The position numbers and the translations under genes are program-made. Below the pieces are notes generated by a model that was not told the DNA's origin, ran no database searches, and saw only the letters and a list, made by a program, of their open reading frames with translations. Below are positions 1 through 8,500 of a DNA stretch of 16,567 nt, piece after piece (position 1 is the first letter of the stretch; each line of letters opens with the position of its first letter). The DNA lies in assembly GCA_002869465.1 (NCBI GenBank), contig PKSW01000148.1, positions 1 through 16,567 of the forward strand. The letters are read 5' to 3'. The stretch is from Marinilabiliales bacterium. GTDB lineage: Bacteria > Bacteroidota > Bacteroidia > Bacteroidales > F082.

Positions 1-582
1 AAAACATTGGATATTGTATCGAAGGCCGTAAAACAAATGAGCGAAGGCGAACTTTTGCAGATTGAAAAAGCCCGGAAAATGGATATTGAAGAAGACATTT
101 ATTACGAAATCATAAGGAAAAAAACGGCTTCACTGTTGGCTTCCTGTTTTGCTGCTGGAGCGGCATCTTCGGCTACAGATGCTGAGATAGAAAAGATGCG
201 GCAAATTGGGGAGCAGGCGGGGATGGCTTTTCAAATCAAAGACGACCTGTTTGATTTTGTAAAAGGAAACAGTACAGGGAAACCCAGTGGCATCGATATT
301 AAGGAAAAGAAAATGACCCTGCCATTGATTTATGCACTCAACCAGGTTTCTGGATCCGAAAAACGTAAAATAATCCAGATTGTAAAGCGCTACAATACTG
401 ATCCAAAGAAAGTAGATTGGCTGATTGAAAAGGTAGTAGCCTCAGGAGGTATTCAGTATGCCACTGAAAAGATGCTTGAATTCAAAAATAGAGCGATTGA
501 ATTATTACGTGAATTTCAGGAAAATGAAGCCCGGGAGGCACTGGAACTGCTTATCGAATTTACCATCGAACGGAAAAAATAA
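1..582 (+). CDS. Polyprenyl diphosphate synthase, 3' part (5' end outside window)
   Basis: The reading frame is open from base 1, so the start lies upstream; 193 codons are visible. Family members are about 320-330 residues, so roughly 130 N-terminal residues, including the first aspartate-rich motif, are missing. The visible part has the second motif DDLFD (bases 241-255) inside FQIKDDLFDF, the SEGELLQ stretch typical of long-chain trans-prenyltransferases near the left edge, and the EKKMTLPLIYAL segment that follows the second motif. The family condenses isopentenyl diphosphate onto an allylic primer in the cytoplasm; the octaprenyl-type product would feed menaquinone synthesis. Chain length cannot be told without the residues before the first DDxxD. 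It converges on the histidine kinase gene with only four bases between the stop codons and no obvious terminator. The family is certain; the exact product is inferred. Confidence 0.93.
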   Translation, partial: KTLDIVSKAVKQMSEGELLQIEKARKMDIEEDIYYEIIRKKTASLLASCFAAGAASSATDAEIEKMRQIGEQAGMAFQIKDDLFDFVKGNSTGKPSGIDIKEKKMTLPLIYALNQVSGSEKRKIIQIVKRYNTDPKKVDWLIEKVVASGGIQYATEKMLEFKNRAIELLREFQENEAREALELLIEFTIERKK

Positions 583-586
583 GCAA

Positions 587-1630
587 TTACGCTTTTTTCA
601 TTGTAAATGAAAAGGTGGTGCCTTTCCCGATTTTACTTCTTACACTAATGGTTTGCTGGTGTGCTTCAATAATATGTTTAACGATAGCCAAACCCAAACC
701 GGAACCGCCTTTGTCGCGCGAGCGGCTGAATTCTGTCCGGTAAAACCTTTCAAATAAACGAGGTAAATATTCTTGCGGAATGCCTTTCCCGTTATCCGAT
801 ACTTCCACGAGGTAGTTGTCGTGAAAATCGTAAAATGAAATGGTGATCAGATTATGTTCAATATCTCCATATTTGATGGCATTATCGATCAGGTTGATCA
901 ACACTTGTCTGATACGTCTTTTATCTGCTATAATTTTAGCAGTGCGGAAAGATGACTTAATTTGGATTTTTGAATTAAAAGTTTCGGCCTTCATTTCCAT
1001 AAAGTCCATCACTTCTTTGGTTAGTTCAATCAGATCGAAGTTTTCCTTTTTTATCTTCAATTCCCCCGATTCGAGCTTATTGATCTCTTCCAGGTCTTCT
1101 ACAATAGCGATCATCCGGTTGACGGATTTTTCGGCTTTATTAAGGAATTTTTGATTGATGTCTGGGTCTTCGATCCCGCCGTCTAAAAGCGAAAGAATAT
1201 AGCCCTGAATATTGAAAATGGGTGTTTTTAGCTCGTGTGATACATTGCCAAGAAACTCTCGTCTGTAGACAGCCATTTTTTTAAGCTCTTCAATTTCCTG
1301 TTTTTTCTCTTTGTCCCACTCCAGCACCACCTGGTTCACAATATCCAGCACATCATCGGATTTTGATTTTTTCTTAAGTTCTTGTTTTTTTTGAGTTTTT
1401 AGGCTGCCAATGGTTTTATAGATGATCTTAATTTTCTCGTAGATAAATTTTTCAAACGAATAATTTATGATTGCGTAGGATGCAATACATACGACTATAA
1501 AAAGGATTAAAAGGGGAATCAAGTTAAAAACAGAAAAATAAAAAGTAAGGATCGTATAAATGAAGGCTGTAATTGATGCAATAATCAACGCATTGAGGGC
1601 CGCAATTTTTCTTGGACTTGATGTGATCAT
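587..1630 (-). CDS. Membrane sensor histidine kinase (PhoR-like)
   Basis: This 347-residue protein is the sensor half of a two-component system. Two hydrophobic segments (about residues 10-30 and 35-56) are separated by only a few residues, so there is essentially no periplasmic sensor domain. A lysine- and glutamate-rich, probably coiled-coil linker follows (about 75-120). The phospho-acceptor box is FLGNVSHELKTP with His132. The ATPase domain shows the N box (LINLIDNAIKYG, 244-255), G1 box (DNGKG, 279-283), F box (FERFYR, 293-298) and G2 box (GGSGLGLA, 308-315), all intact. Its ATG overlaps the TGA of the response regulator (ATGA at 1630-1627), so the two are translationally coupled and co-transcribed. 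The family autophosphorylates on histidine and passes phosphate to the partner regulator. The stimulus is unknown; a PhoR-like name rests on similarity of layout only. Confidence 0.95.
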   Translation of the reverse strand: MITSSPRKIAALNALIIASITAFIYTILTFYFSVFNLIPLLILFIVVCIASYAIINYSFEKFIYEKIKIIYKTIGSLKTQKKQELKKKSKSDDVLDIVNQVVLEWDKEKKQEIEELKKMAVYRREFLGNVSHELKTPIFNIQGYILSLLDGGIEDPDINQKFLNKAEKSVNRMIAIVEDLEEINKLESGELKIKKENFDLIELTKEVMDFMEMKAETFNSKIQIKSSFRTAKIIADKRRIRQVLINLIDNAIKYGDIEHNLITISFYDFHDNYLVEVSDNGKGIPQEYLPRLFERFYRTEFSRSRDKGGSGLGLAIVKHIIEAHQQTISVRSKIGKGTTFSFTMKKA

Positions 1631-2313
1631 TCGTTTTCTTCCAGTTTATACCCGATACCTTTTACGGTGCGAATATAATCAACTCCGGTCTTTTCCCTGA
1701 TTTTTCGTACATGAACATCAATGGTCCGGTCGCCTACTATAACGTCATCACCCCAAACTTTAGAGAATATTTCTTCGCGGGTGAAAACTTTGTTTGGTGC
1801 GCTTGCCAACAGTTTTAGGAGTTTGAATTCCTTTTTAGGTAGGATAATTTGCTGGTTGTCTTTAAAAACCACGAATTGTTCCTGGTCGATCACCAGGTCA
1901 TTTACCCGTATGATATTGGTTTCATCTTTTTTCACTGAACGGCGAAGCAATGCAATGAGTTTGCTGATCAGTACTTTTGGTTTAATGGGTTTCGATACAT
2001 AATCATCAGCACCGGCTTCCAAACCAGCAATTTGTGAATAGTCCTCGGCGCGTGCCGTCAGAAATATGATCAGGGTGTCGTCCAACGCAGATATTTTTCT
2101 AAGCTCAGCTACGGCAGTAATACCATCCATTTCGGGCATCATCACATCCATAATGATCAGGTGAGGAACTTCCTCTTTCGCTTTTTCAATGGCCTGCTTA
2201 CCGTTATAGGCTGCGCTTACCTGGAATCCTTCTTTCTGGAGGTTATAACTTAAAAATTCAATGATGTCTTCTTCATCATCAACCAACAGGATCTTATAAT
2301 TGCTGTAATCCAT
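1627..2313 (-). CDS. OmpR/PhoB-family response regulator
   Basis: The protein is a 228-residue DNA-binding response regulator. The receiver domain (about 1-120) has the acidic pair in LLVDDEED, phospho-acceptor Asp56 in IIMDVMMPEMDG, Thr86 and Lys108 (SKPIKP). The C-terminal winged helix (about 135-226) shows the family signature: LPKKEFKLL, VFTREEIFSKVWG, RTIDVHVRKIREK and IRTVKGIGYKL. I chose the ATG at 2313 because the receiver domain begins directly after it; a TTG nine codons upstream at 2340 would add a tail with no family similarity. It is the first gene of a two-gene unit with the kinase, whose ATG overlaps its stop. The family binds direct repeats upstream of target genes when phosphorylated. 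Targets cannot be read from the window, although the divergent barrel gene at 2476 shares its upstream region and is a candidate (inference). Confidence 0.95.
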   Translation of the reverse strand: MDYSNYKILLVDDEEDIIEFLSYNLQKEGFQVSAAYNGKQAIEKAKEEVPHLIIMDVMMPEMDGITAVAELRKISALDDTLIIFLTARAEDYSQIAGLEAGADDYVSKPIKPKVLISKLIALLRRSVKKDETNIIRVNDLVIDQEQFVVFKDNQQIILPKKEFKLLKLLASAPNKVFTREEIFSKVWGDDVIVGDRTIDVHVRKIREKTGVDYIRTVKGIGYKLEENE

Positions 2314-2337
2314 AAATACGTAGTATTCAGTAATAAG

Positions 2338-2345
2338 CAAACTAA
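2338..2345 (-). promoter_or_regulatory. Possible -7 element of the response regulator operon
   Basis: On the minus strand this reads TTAGTTTG, seven of eight matches to the Bacteroidota -7 consensus TAnnTTTG. It lies 24 bases before the ATG at 2313, a distance like that of the better matches elsewhere in the window. No convincing -33 TTTG is seen upstream, so the call is tentative. Confidence 0.3.
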
Positions 2346-2381
2346 ATTACAATATTTTTAATCACCGGGCCCGTGTTCAGG

Positions 2382-2396
2382 TTAACTAATAGTTAA
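2382..2396. repeat. Short inverted repeat between regulator and barrel genes
   Basis: TTAACT and AGTTAA form perfect 6-base arms around AAT, in the 162-base gap between the divergent regulator and barrel-protein genes. It sits upstream of both starts and could be an operator, but such AT-only repeats are common by chance in this base composition. Confidence 0.3.
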
Positions 2397-2463
2397 TTTT
2401 TTAAAAAGTACAGCGTTTGGCATCAATCGTATATACTTGTAAAAGGTGCTTGCGAAAAGTAAT

Positions 2464-2471
2464 TACATTTG
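2464..2471 (+). promoter_or_regulatory. -7 promoter element TACATTTG before barrel-protein gene
   Basis: This is a perfect match to the Bacteroidota -7 consensus TAnnTTTG, ending only four bases before the ATG at 2476. A TTG at 2437-2439 lies 24 bases upstream, somewhat farther than the usual spacing. If the element is used, transcription would begin at or very near the ATG, giving a leaderless or almost leaderless message. Confidence 0.5.
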
Positions 2472-2475
2472 CTCC

Positions 2476-3114
2476 ATGAGATCATTTATATCTTTCATCG
2501 TTTTGTTCATCCTTGTTATGGGCAATGTTTCGGGTCAAAAATTTCACGGAGGTCTTACAGCTGGAATAGTGGGTTCGCAGGTGGCTGGTGATGGATATTC
2601 GGGCTTTCATAAAGGAGGTATATTTGGAGGTGGCTATGTTAATTGGGAATTTACAGAACATTCCGGTCTTCAGTTGGAATTGACTTATTTTCAGAAAGGA
2701 AGCAGGGAAAATCCCAAAGAAGAGAATGATTATAAGTATTTGCTGTTCAGGGTAAATTATATTGAATTGCCCGTGCTTTATCTTTTTAAATTACCATCAC
2801 TTAATCTAAAAAACGTGGGGGATTTTTACCTTGAAACTGGGCCTTCTTTGGGTGTTTTGACATCCTATTTTGAAGAAAATCAAGTTGAGGTTGAAAGTGA
2901 TAAAGAATGGTATAATAAACCGACAACTTTTACCTTTCAATGGAATATCGGCATGAGATATTTCATTGCACCAAAGTTTGGAGTAGATTTCAGATATAAT
3001 TTTTCTCTCCTGAATATTCGCTCAAAGAATGTAACTGGTGATGTCTGGCGTTTCTGGGGCTATGGACAGTTTAATGATGCCCTCGTTTTATCGCTTTTAT
3101 ATCAGTTTAAATAA
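2476..3114 (+). CDS. PorT-like outer-membrane beta-barrel protein
   Basis: The product has 212 residues. It begins with a clear signal peptide (Met-Arg, then a hydrophobic run, cleavage probably after VSG in the stretch MGNVSGQ). The rest is made of alternating aromatic and glycine-rich beta-strand segments with the pattern of small Bacteroidota barrels, for example GGLTAGIVGSQV, LQLELTYFQKGS, YIELPVLYLF, FYLETGPSLGVL and a closing LSLLYQFK that ends near a phenylalanine as many outer-membrane strands do. The ELPVLYLF and TGPSLGVL blocks are typical of the PorT/outer-membrane-beta-barrel family (about 200-250 residues). The ATG at 2476 was chosen over a GTG ten codons upstream because the signal peptide starts there. 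It is divergent from the two-component genes and converges, three bases apart, with the thioredoxin-fold gene. The ligand or role is unknown. Confidence 0.88.
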   Translation: MRSFISFIVLFILVMGNVSGQKFHGGLTAGIVGSQVAGDGYSGFHKGGIFGGGYVNWEFTEHSGLQLELTYFQKGSRENPKEENDYKYLLFRVNYIELPVLYLFKLPSLNLKNVGDFYLETGPSLGVLTSYFEENQVEVESDKEWYNKPTTFTFQWNIGMRYFIAPKFGVDFRYNFSLLNIRSKNVTGDVWRFWGYGQFNDALVLSLLYQFK

Positions 3115-3117
3115 AAT

Positions 3118-3675
3118 TTATGCTTTCCATTTTATATTGCATCCTACACTGGGTATTTGTTGCTCAGGCACTTTTTCACCTTTAACAACCTGTTCCAACG
3201 CTTTTCTCAGGTTGGCACCGGTCACGGGTATTTTGTTGCCGGGCCTGGAACCATCCAACTGACCACGATAAACGCATTTTCCATCAGCATCAAACAAGTC
3301 AAAATCAGGGGTGCAGGCAGCATCGTATGCTTTGGCTACTTCCTGGCTTTCATCATAAAGATATGGGAATGGAAAGTTCATTTCTGTCGCCAGTTCTTTC
3401 ATTTTTTCAGGATGGTCTTCCGGATAATTTTTCACGTCATTCGAGTTAATGGCAACCATACCAATGCCTTTCTGCATATAATCATTCCCAATATTCACCA
3501 GTTCGTGGATTACATGTTTTACATATGGGCAATGATTACAGATGAACATCACGAGGGTTCCTTTCTCGCCTTTTATGTCTTTAAACGATAAGTTTCTTCC
3601 GCTTTTAGGTTCAGTTAGATTAAAATCGGGGGCCTCGAATCCCAATGCTACAGCTTTGGTTGGTGTTAACGACAT
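3118..3675 (-). CDS. Thioredoxin-fold (redoxin/AhpC-TSA type) protein
   Basis: The product has 185 residues and no signal peptide, so it is probably cytoplasmic. After the redoxin-type opening APDFNL comes the thioredoxin beta strand and active site FICNHCPYVKH, with a CxxC pair at Cys46 and Cys49. Cys121 in CTPDFDLFD precedes the expected cis-proline (Pro123), and a further conserved-looking cysteine lies near the end in PSVGCNIKWK (Cys179). This combination, CNHCPYVKH plus a terminal GCNIKW, marks a well-populated but functionally poorly defined thioredoxin-family group. A thiol-disulfide exchange or peroxide-related role is likely from the active site; the substrate is not known. The gene is transcribed away from the glycosyltransferase, from a promoter at 3701-3708, and ends three bases from the barrel-protein stop. 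Confidence 0.9.
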   Translation of the reverse strand: MSLTPTKAVALGFEAPDFNLTEPKSGRNLSFKDIKGEKGTLVMFICNHCPYVKHVIHELVNIGNDYMQKGIGMVAINSNDVKNYPEDHPEKMKELATEMNFPFPYLYDESQEVAKAYDAACTPDFDLFDADGKCVYRGQLDGSRPGNKIPVTGANLRKALEQVVKGEKVPEQQIPSVGCNIKWKA

Positions 3676-3700
3676 AATTTGAACATATTAGAATTTGAAG

Positions 3701-3708
3701 CAAAAGTA
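3701..3708 (-). promoter_or_regulatory. -7 promoter element of the thioredoxin-fold gene
   Basis: The minus strand reads TACTTTTG, a perfect TAnnTTTG, 25 bases before the ATG at 3675. A TTTG on the same strand lies at 3739-3736, a longer gap (27 bases) than usual. It is only 15 bases from the divergent element at 3724-3731, so polymerase binding at the two promoters should interfere. Confidence 0.6.
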
Positions 3709-3723
3709 ATGAATCGGTTTATG

Positions 3724-3731
3724 TAACTTTG
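3724..3731 (+). promoter_or_regulatory. -7 promoter element of the glycosyltransferase gene
   Basis: TAACTTTG is a perfect TAnnTTTG, ending 19 bases before the TTG start at 3751. It supports that start, because the transcript would begin only a dozen or so bases upstream of it. A TTTG at 3694-3697 is 26 bases upstream, a gap wider than the usual spacing. Confidence 0.6.
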
Positions 3732-3750
3732 CCTTCAAACTATCAAACCC

Positions 3751-4749
3751 TTGAAAAAAATATTAGTCATACGCTTTAGTTCCATTGGGGATATAGTTTT
3801 AACGACACCTGTTATCAGGGCTTTAAAAGCACAGATGAAGTGTGAACTTCATGTACTTACAAAGGATAAATTTTCAAATATATACAGGAATAATCCGAAT
3901 GTTGATTACGTACATTCATTTCAAAAAAGCAGTAATGAAATACTGTCTGATTTAACTAAAGAAAACTTTGATTTCATTGTTGATCTGCAAAAGAACTTGA
4001 GGTCTTTAAAAGTCAAAAGAGCTCTAAGAAAACCCAATGTGTCATTTCCCAAACTGAATGTACGGAAATGGATGGCGGTAAATTTAAAGATCAACAAGTT
4101 GCCCAAAATCCATATTGTCGACAGGTACTTTATAGCAGTTAAACCACTTGGCATTGAAAATGACGGAAAAGGTCTGGACTATTTCATACCTGAAGCTTCA
4201 GCAGTTGATGTCGGGAAAATAAATCCGGTTTTATCAAAAGGTTATGTGGCTATCGCCATCGGAGGTCAGCACGAAACAAAGATCCTTCCGGCAGAAAAGC
4301 TGGTATCCGTTATTTCAAAAATAAATTATCCGGTGGTTCTTTTAGGCGATGACGGAGATCGGAACAAAGGTGAGCAAGTTGTACAACAACTAAGTGAGAA
4401 TAAAGTTTTTAACGCATGCGGTACATTCACCCTCGACCAGTCTGCTTCTATAATTCAGCAATCATTAGCTGTTATTTCAAACGATACGGGGTTGATGCAT
4501 ATCGCGGCAGCATTGCATAAACCCATCGTAAGTATCTGGGGCAATACTATCCCTGAATTTGGCATGTATCCTTATTTTCCAAAGAATTTCGAAATTTATG
4601 TTATCTCAGAAGTTAAGAACCTGCACTGCAGGCCTTGCAGCAAACTTGGATATAAAAAGTGCCCAAAAAAACATTTCAAATGCATGATGCTTCAGGATGA
4701 GATTTTCATCTCTAAAAGTATTGATGATCTTGTGAAAAAAGCTTTATAA
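3751..4749 (+). CDS. Glycosyltransferase family 9 (heptosyltransferase-like)
   Basis: The product has 332 residues and the two-domain GT-B layout of ADP-heptose:LPS heptosyltransferases. The N-terminal glycine loop is RFSSIGDIVLTTP (8-20), with Asp14 at the position of the family's conserved aspartate. The C-terminal nucleotide-sugar site shows NDTGLMHIAAAL (244-255) followed by PIVSIWGNT. Near the end is a cysteine cluster (Cys293, Cys296, Cys304, Cys311), a pattern seen in many family 9 enzymes. The family adds a sugar, usually heptose, to lipid A-core or a related surface glycan at the inner face of the cytoplasmic membrane. No other LPS genes are adjacent, so the acceptor is unknown. The start is a TTG, supported by the immediate KKILVIR strand and a promoter 19 bases upstream. 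Its last codons overlap the convergent hydrolase gene by six bases. Confidence 0.92.
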   Translation: MKKILVIRFSSIGDIVLTTPVIRALKAQMKCELHVLTKDKFSNIYRNNPNVDYVHSFQKSSNEILSDLTKENFDFIVDLQKNLRSLKVKRALRKPNVSFPKLNVRKWMAVNLKINKLPKIHIVDRYFIAVKPLGIENDGKGLDYFIPEASAVDVGKINPVLSKGYVAIAIGGQHETKILPAEKLVSVISKINYPVVLLGDDGDRNKGEQVVQQLSENKVFNACGTFTLDQSASIIQQSLAVISNDTGLMHIAAALHKPIVSIWGNTIPEFGMYPYFPKNFEIYVISEVKNLHCRPCSKLGYKKCPKKHFKCMMLQDEIFISKSIDDLVKKAL

Positions 4750-5400
4750 AAAGTCTTTCCCAATCGCTACAAAAGGGTTGTGTAGTTTTTCGTAACCAAT
4801 CGTAGTCTCAGGTCCGTGGCCGGGGTAGACAGTCGTTTTTTCAGGTAAAGTAAACAGCTTTTCCCAAATGCTTTCCTGTAACAAGTCATAATTTCCGGTG
4901 GGCAAATCAGTCCGACCAATACTTTGAAAGAAGATGACATCGCCAGTGATCACAAACCCGGCTTCTTTGGCATAAAAACACAAGCTGCCATCTGCATGTC
5001 CCGGAGTATACAAAATTTGTAATTGCGATTGACCAAATTTCAACGGGCTTCTTTCATCAATAAAAAGATCAATCGGTTTTACTACGTCTAATTGGATACC
5101 AAAATTACGACCGTATTCTTTCGCATGTGTCAGAAAATCTTTACTTTCCTTATGAGCCGCCAGTTTAAGGTTGTATTTTTTTGCTATGAAATCATTCGCA
5201 ATTATATGGTCGATATGGGCGTGGGTATTTACAATCAAAACAGGTTTTAAATCCTTTTCGGAAATAAAATTTGTTAATTCTTCTCTCTCGTTTTCATAAT
5301 ACATGCCCGGGTCAACAATGATACACTCTTTTGTTTCATCATAAACTACATAGGTATTCACCTGGAAATCGTTAAATGGAAATCGTTGGATGCTGATCAT
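4744..5400 (-). CDS. MBL-fold metallo-hydrolase (glyoxalase II-like)
   Basis: The product has 218 residues and no signal peptide. It carries the full metallo-beta-lactamase metal set: THAHIDH at 59-65 (His60, His62, Asp64, His65), His135 in YTPGHADGS, Asp154 in ITGDVIF and His195 in YPGHGPET. The segment SIGRTDLPTGN (160-170) is characteristic of the YcbL/glyoxalase-II-like branch, which is shorter than true glyoxalase II because it lacks the C-terminal substrate domain. The family hydrolyses thioesters such as S-lactoylglutathione or related adducts; the substrate here is not known. The ATG at 5400 was preferred to a TTG seven codons upstream, because the family begins at this beta strand and a perfect -7 element overlaps the upstream TTG. 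Its stop codon lies inside the 3' end of the glycosyltransferase gene. Confidence 0.92.
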   Translation of the reverse strand: MISIQRFPFNDFQVNTYVVYDETKECIIVDPGMYYENEREELTNFISEKDLKPVLIVNTHAHIDHIIANDFIAKKYNLKLAAHKESKDFLTHAKEYGRNFGIQLDVVKPIDLFIDERSPLKFGQSQLQILYTPGHADGSLCFYAKEAGFVITGDVIFFQSIGRTDLPTGNYDLLQESIWEKLFTLPEKTTVYPGHGPETTIGYEKLHNPFVAIGKDFL

Positions 5401-5418
5401 GATAATAATTTTTCTTTT

Positions 5419-5426
5419 CAAAAGTA
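5419..5426 (-). promoter_or_regulatory. -7 promoter element of the metallo-hydrolase gene
   Basis: The minus strand reads TACTTTTG, a perfect TAnnTTTG, 18 bases before the ATG at 5400. It overlaps the alternative TTG start at 5421, which would therefore lie upstream of the transcript; this favours the ATG. No clear -33 TTTG is seen. Confidence 0.6.
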
Positions 5427-5520
5427 CAGCTTTAGTTCTTACAGCAGTTAAGCTCCCAGAAGTAATATTTTGGTTTAAATTTTGTTATAAATTAGCATTC
5501 TCACTTTTTTTAAGTTCGTT

Positions 5521-8500
5521 TTGAGCCTTACGAAGAAAAAGACATATAAATTAGTTTGGTTTGGATGGATACTGGCGTCGCTATTTCTATCTCAAAGTGT
5601 TAATGCCCAGTTTTATAATGGGTCGAATATGACTTTTGGAAAAAACAGGGTGCAATTCAATGAATTTCTTTGGACGTATTACAAATTTGATGATTTCGAT
5701 ACTTATTTTTATTTAAATGGAAAAGAGTTGGCTGAGTTTACTGCGGAATACGCCAACAATCAAATTCCCATCATGGAATCAAAAATAGAAAGCTATCTTG
5801 ATAAGAAAATCCAATTTATCATTTTTAATAATTTAACCGATCTGAAACAAAGTAATATTGGATTAATTACAAATGAAACCTATAATACGGGCGGTATTAC
5901 GCACATCATAGGTTCGCAGGTACTATTATATTTTAATGGAAATCATGTCCAATTCGAAGAGCAGATTGATGCAGGTATAGCCGAAGTTCTATTTAATCAG
6001 ATGATGTTTGGTGGCAGTGTTGGAAAACAGGTTAAAACAGCGACCTTCTTTTCAATCCCCGACTGGTATAAGCGGGGTATAATCTCTTATCTTAGTAAAG
6101 ACTGGAGTGTTGAGTATGATAACCGGGTACGCGATGGAATACTTTCGGGCAGATATAAGAAAGTGAATAAAATAAACGGACCTGACGCGGTTTATGCCGG
6201 GCATTCATTGTGGCGGTATATTGCTATAAAATATGGCGAATCAGCTGTTAGCAATATCATTCATATGACCAGCGTGAGCAATAGCGTTAATAAAGGAATT
6301 ATGTATGTGATCGGTATATCGTTTAAACAGTTAATTGAGGAATGGCGCAATTTCTACACAGAACAATACCAGGAATTTATAGATAATGAAAAAAATCCTG
6401 AAGGATTATTACCGGTAAAATTTAAGGACGATATTGTGTATGGTCAACCGCAAGTTGATCCATTTGGCAGAAAACTGGCCTACACTCAAAATGATTTTGG
6501 TAAGTATAAAATTTACATGTATGACCTCCAACGCAATAAACGAAAAAAAATATTCAAAAAAGGTACCCGGATTGATACCAAAACAGACTATAGTTATCCA
6601 TTGTTAGCCTGGCATCCGACCGGGAAACTTCTCAGTTTTATCATTGAACGCAAAGGCATGCCCTGGTTGTATATGTACAATCTTGAAGAGAAAAAAATGA
6701 CCAAACAAATCATTTATAATGTACAGAAGGTAACTGATTTTTCTTATTCCGATGATGGACGGTTTCTGGTGATGTCAGCAGTGCAGCAAGGGCAAAGCGA
6801 TATTTTCGTTTTCAACATTGCTGCCAGTTCATTTAATAAAATTACGGATGATATCTATTCAGACTTGAATCCGCGTTTTATTAACAGATCCACACAAATT
6901 GTTTTCAGCTCAAACCGCGATAATGATACCATCGGGATGGAACCTGAATCGATAATAGATTTTAAAAAGAATTTCGATTTGTTTGTTTATGATTATGCAA
7001 AACGGGATTTAGTTTTAAAAAGAATAACCGAAACACCTATTGCCAATGAAATAAGACCTGAATCGTATGGGTTTAACACCATTTCATATTTAAGCGATGA
7101 GAATGGGATTTATAATGCCTACCTGGCCACCATTGACAGCACCGTGAGTTCAGTTGACACGGCAATACATTATCGATACTTTATCAAGTCAAAAGCCATT
7201 ACAAACTATTCCAGGAATATTCAGGATCAGCATATCTCTTATAAAGGTGGAAAAAAAGCCCTGGTATATTATGATGATAATTTATATAAAATATATGTAA
7301 ATAGTACCCCGGATTTTTCTCAAAGTGCATCCTTAGAACTCCAGGATACCTGGTATATGGCTTCACAAAAAAGTAAACTGAAACCAAAAACGCCTCCTAA
7401 AATTATTAAACCCATCGAAGATACGGATACAGTGCAAAAGAAAGAATCCAAACAAGATTTAAAGCTGAAAAGGTTTCGGATGGTTTATGTCGATGAAAAT
7501 GGTAAAGAGTTTACTGGAACCAAAAAAGAAAAAAAATTAATAGCTCCTGATGGCAGTGTTATTCCGATGTCGCAAGATGGCCAGCTTTTCAGTGATAATA
7601 AATTTAAGATACCCAAACGGCTCAATTATCGCGTTGAGTATTATTTGAATGACATGATCTCGCAAATTGATTTCAATTATATTAATTACGGCTATCAGAC
7701 ATTTACAGGAGGAGGTGGCCCAATTTACTTGAATCCCGGTTTTAATGTTTTTTTCCAGCTGGGAGTAAACGATCTTATGGAAGATCATCGGTTTGTGGGA
7801 GGAGTGCGGCTAAACTTCAGCTTGATAAATAACGAGTATTTATTCAGTTATTCGAACCTGAAAAAGCGTCTCGATAAAGAGATTGTTTTTCACAGAAATA
7901 CGCTGGAAGGCTACGTAGGCTATAATATTGTTAGAGTGCATAGCCACGAGCTGTTTTATATTCTGAAGTGGCCATTTACCGAGGCGCTAAGTCTTAGCGG
8001 AACAGCTTTGTACAGAAACGATATGTATGTTGCCCTGGCAACAGATCAAATTAGCCTTGAATTACCCAATAGGTATGATAACTGGATAGGACTGAAAGGA
8101 GAATTGGTATTTGATAATACCCGTGATGTTGGGATGAACTTATATTATGGTCTGAGGTATAAGTTATTTGCTGAATATCATCAACTGGTAGATTTCGATA
8201 ATATGGACAGAAACTTAATCGTGTTGGGATTTGATATCAGGCATTATCAAAAAATCAGCAGGACCTTTATATGGGCAAACCGGATTGCAGGAAGTACATC
8301 TCTGGGAAATGAAAACCTTATATATTATATGGGGGGTGTTGATAACTGGCTATTTCCCGAATTCAACTACGATACTCCAATTGATTACAGCCAGAATTAC
8401 GCGTATCAAACCCTGGCAACCAATATGAGAGGGTTCAATCAGAATATCAGGAACGGGAATAGCTTTGTGGTTATTAATTCTGAGCTAAGGTTTCCATTAT

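Larger units (their letters stand above)
3694..3739. repeat. Dyad-symmetric divergent control region
   Basis: The 14-base stretch at 3694-3707 (TTTGAAGCAAAAGT) matches the reverse complement of 3726-3739 at 12 of 14 positions, with an 18-base spacer. Each arm overlaps the -7 element of one of the two divergent genes. In addition AATTTGAA occurs as a direct repeat at 3676-3683 and 3692-3699, 16 bases apart. The layout suits binding by a dimeric regulator or simply two mirrored promoters; the function is inferred. Confidence 0.55.

Noticed and set aside
595..613. Hairpin TTTTCATT/AATGAAAA near the junction of the prenyl synthase and kinase genes
   Set aside because: The stem is almost all A-T, lies inside the kinase coding sequence, and no T tract follows it on either strand; not a credible terminator.
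840..1154. Open frame of 104 codons on the plus strand opposite the histidine kinase
   Set aside because: It overlaps the conserved HisKA/ATPase region of the kinase and shows no domain or promoter.
3157..3591. Open frame of 144 codons on the plus strand opposite the thioredoxin-fold gene
   Set aside because: The opposite strand encodes an intact redox-active protein; this frame has no motif and a composition typical of antisense translation.
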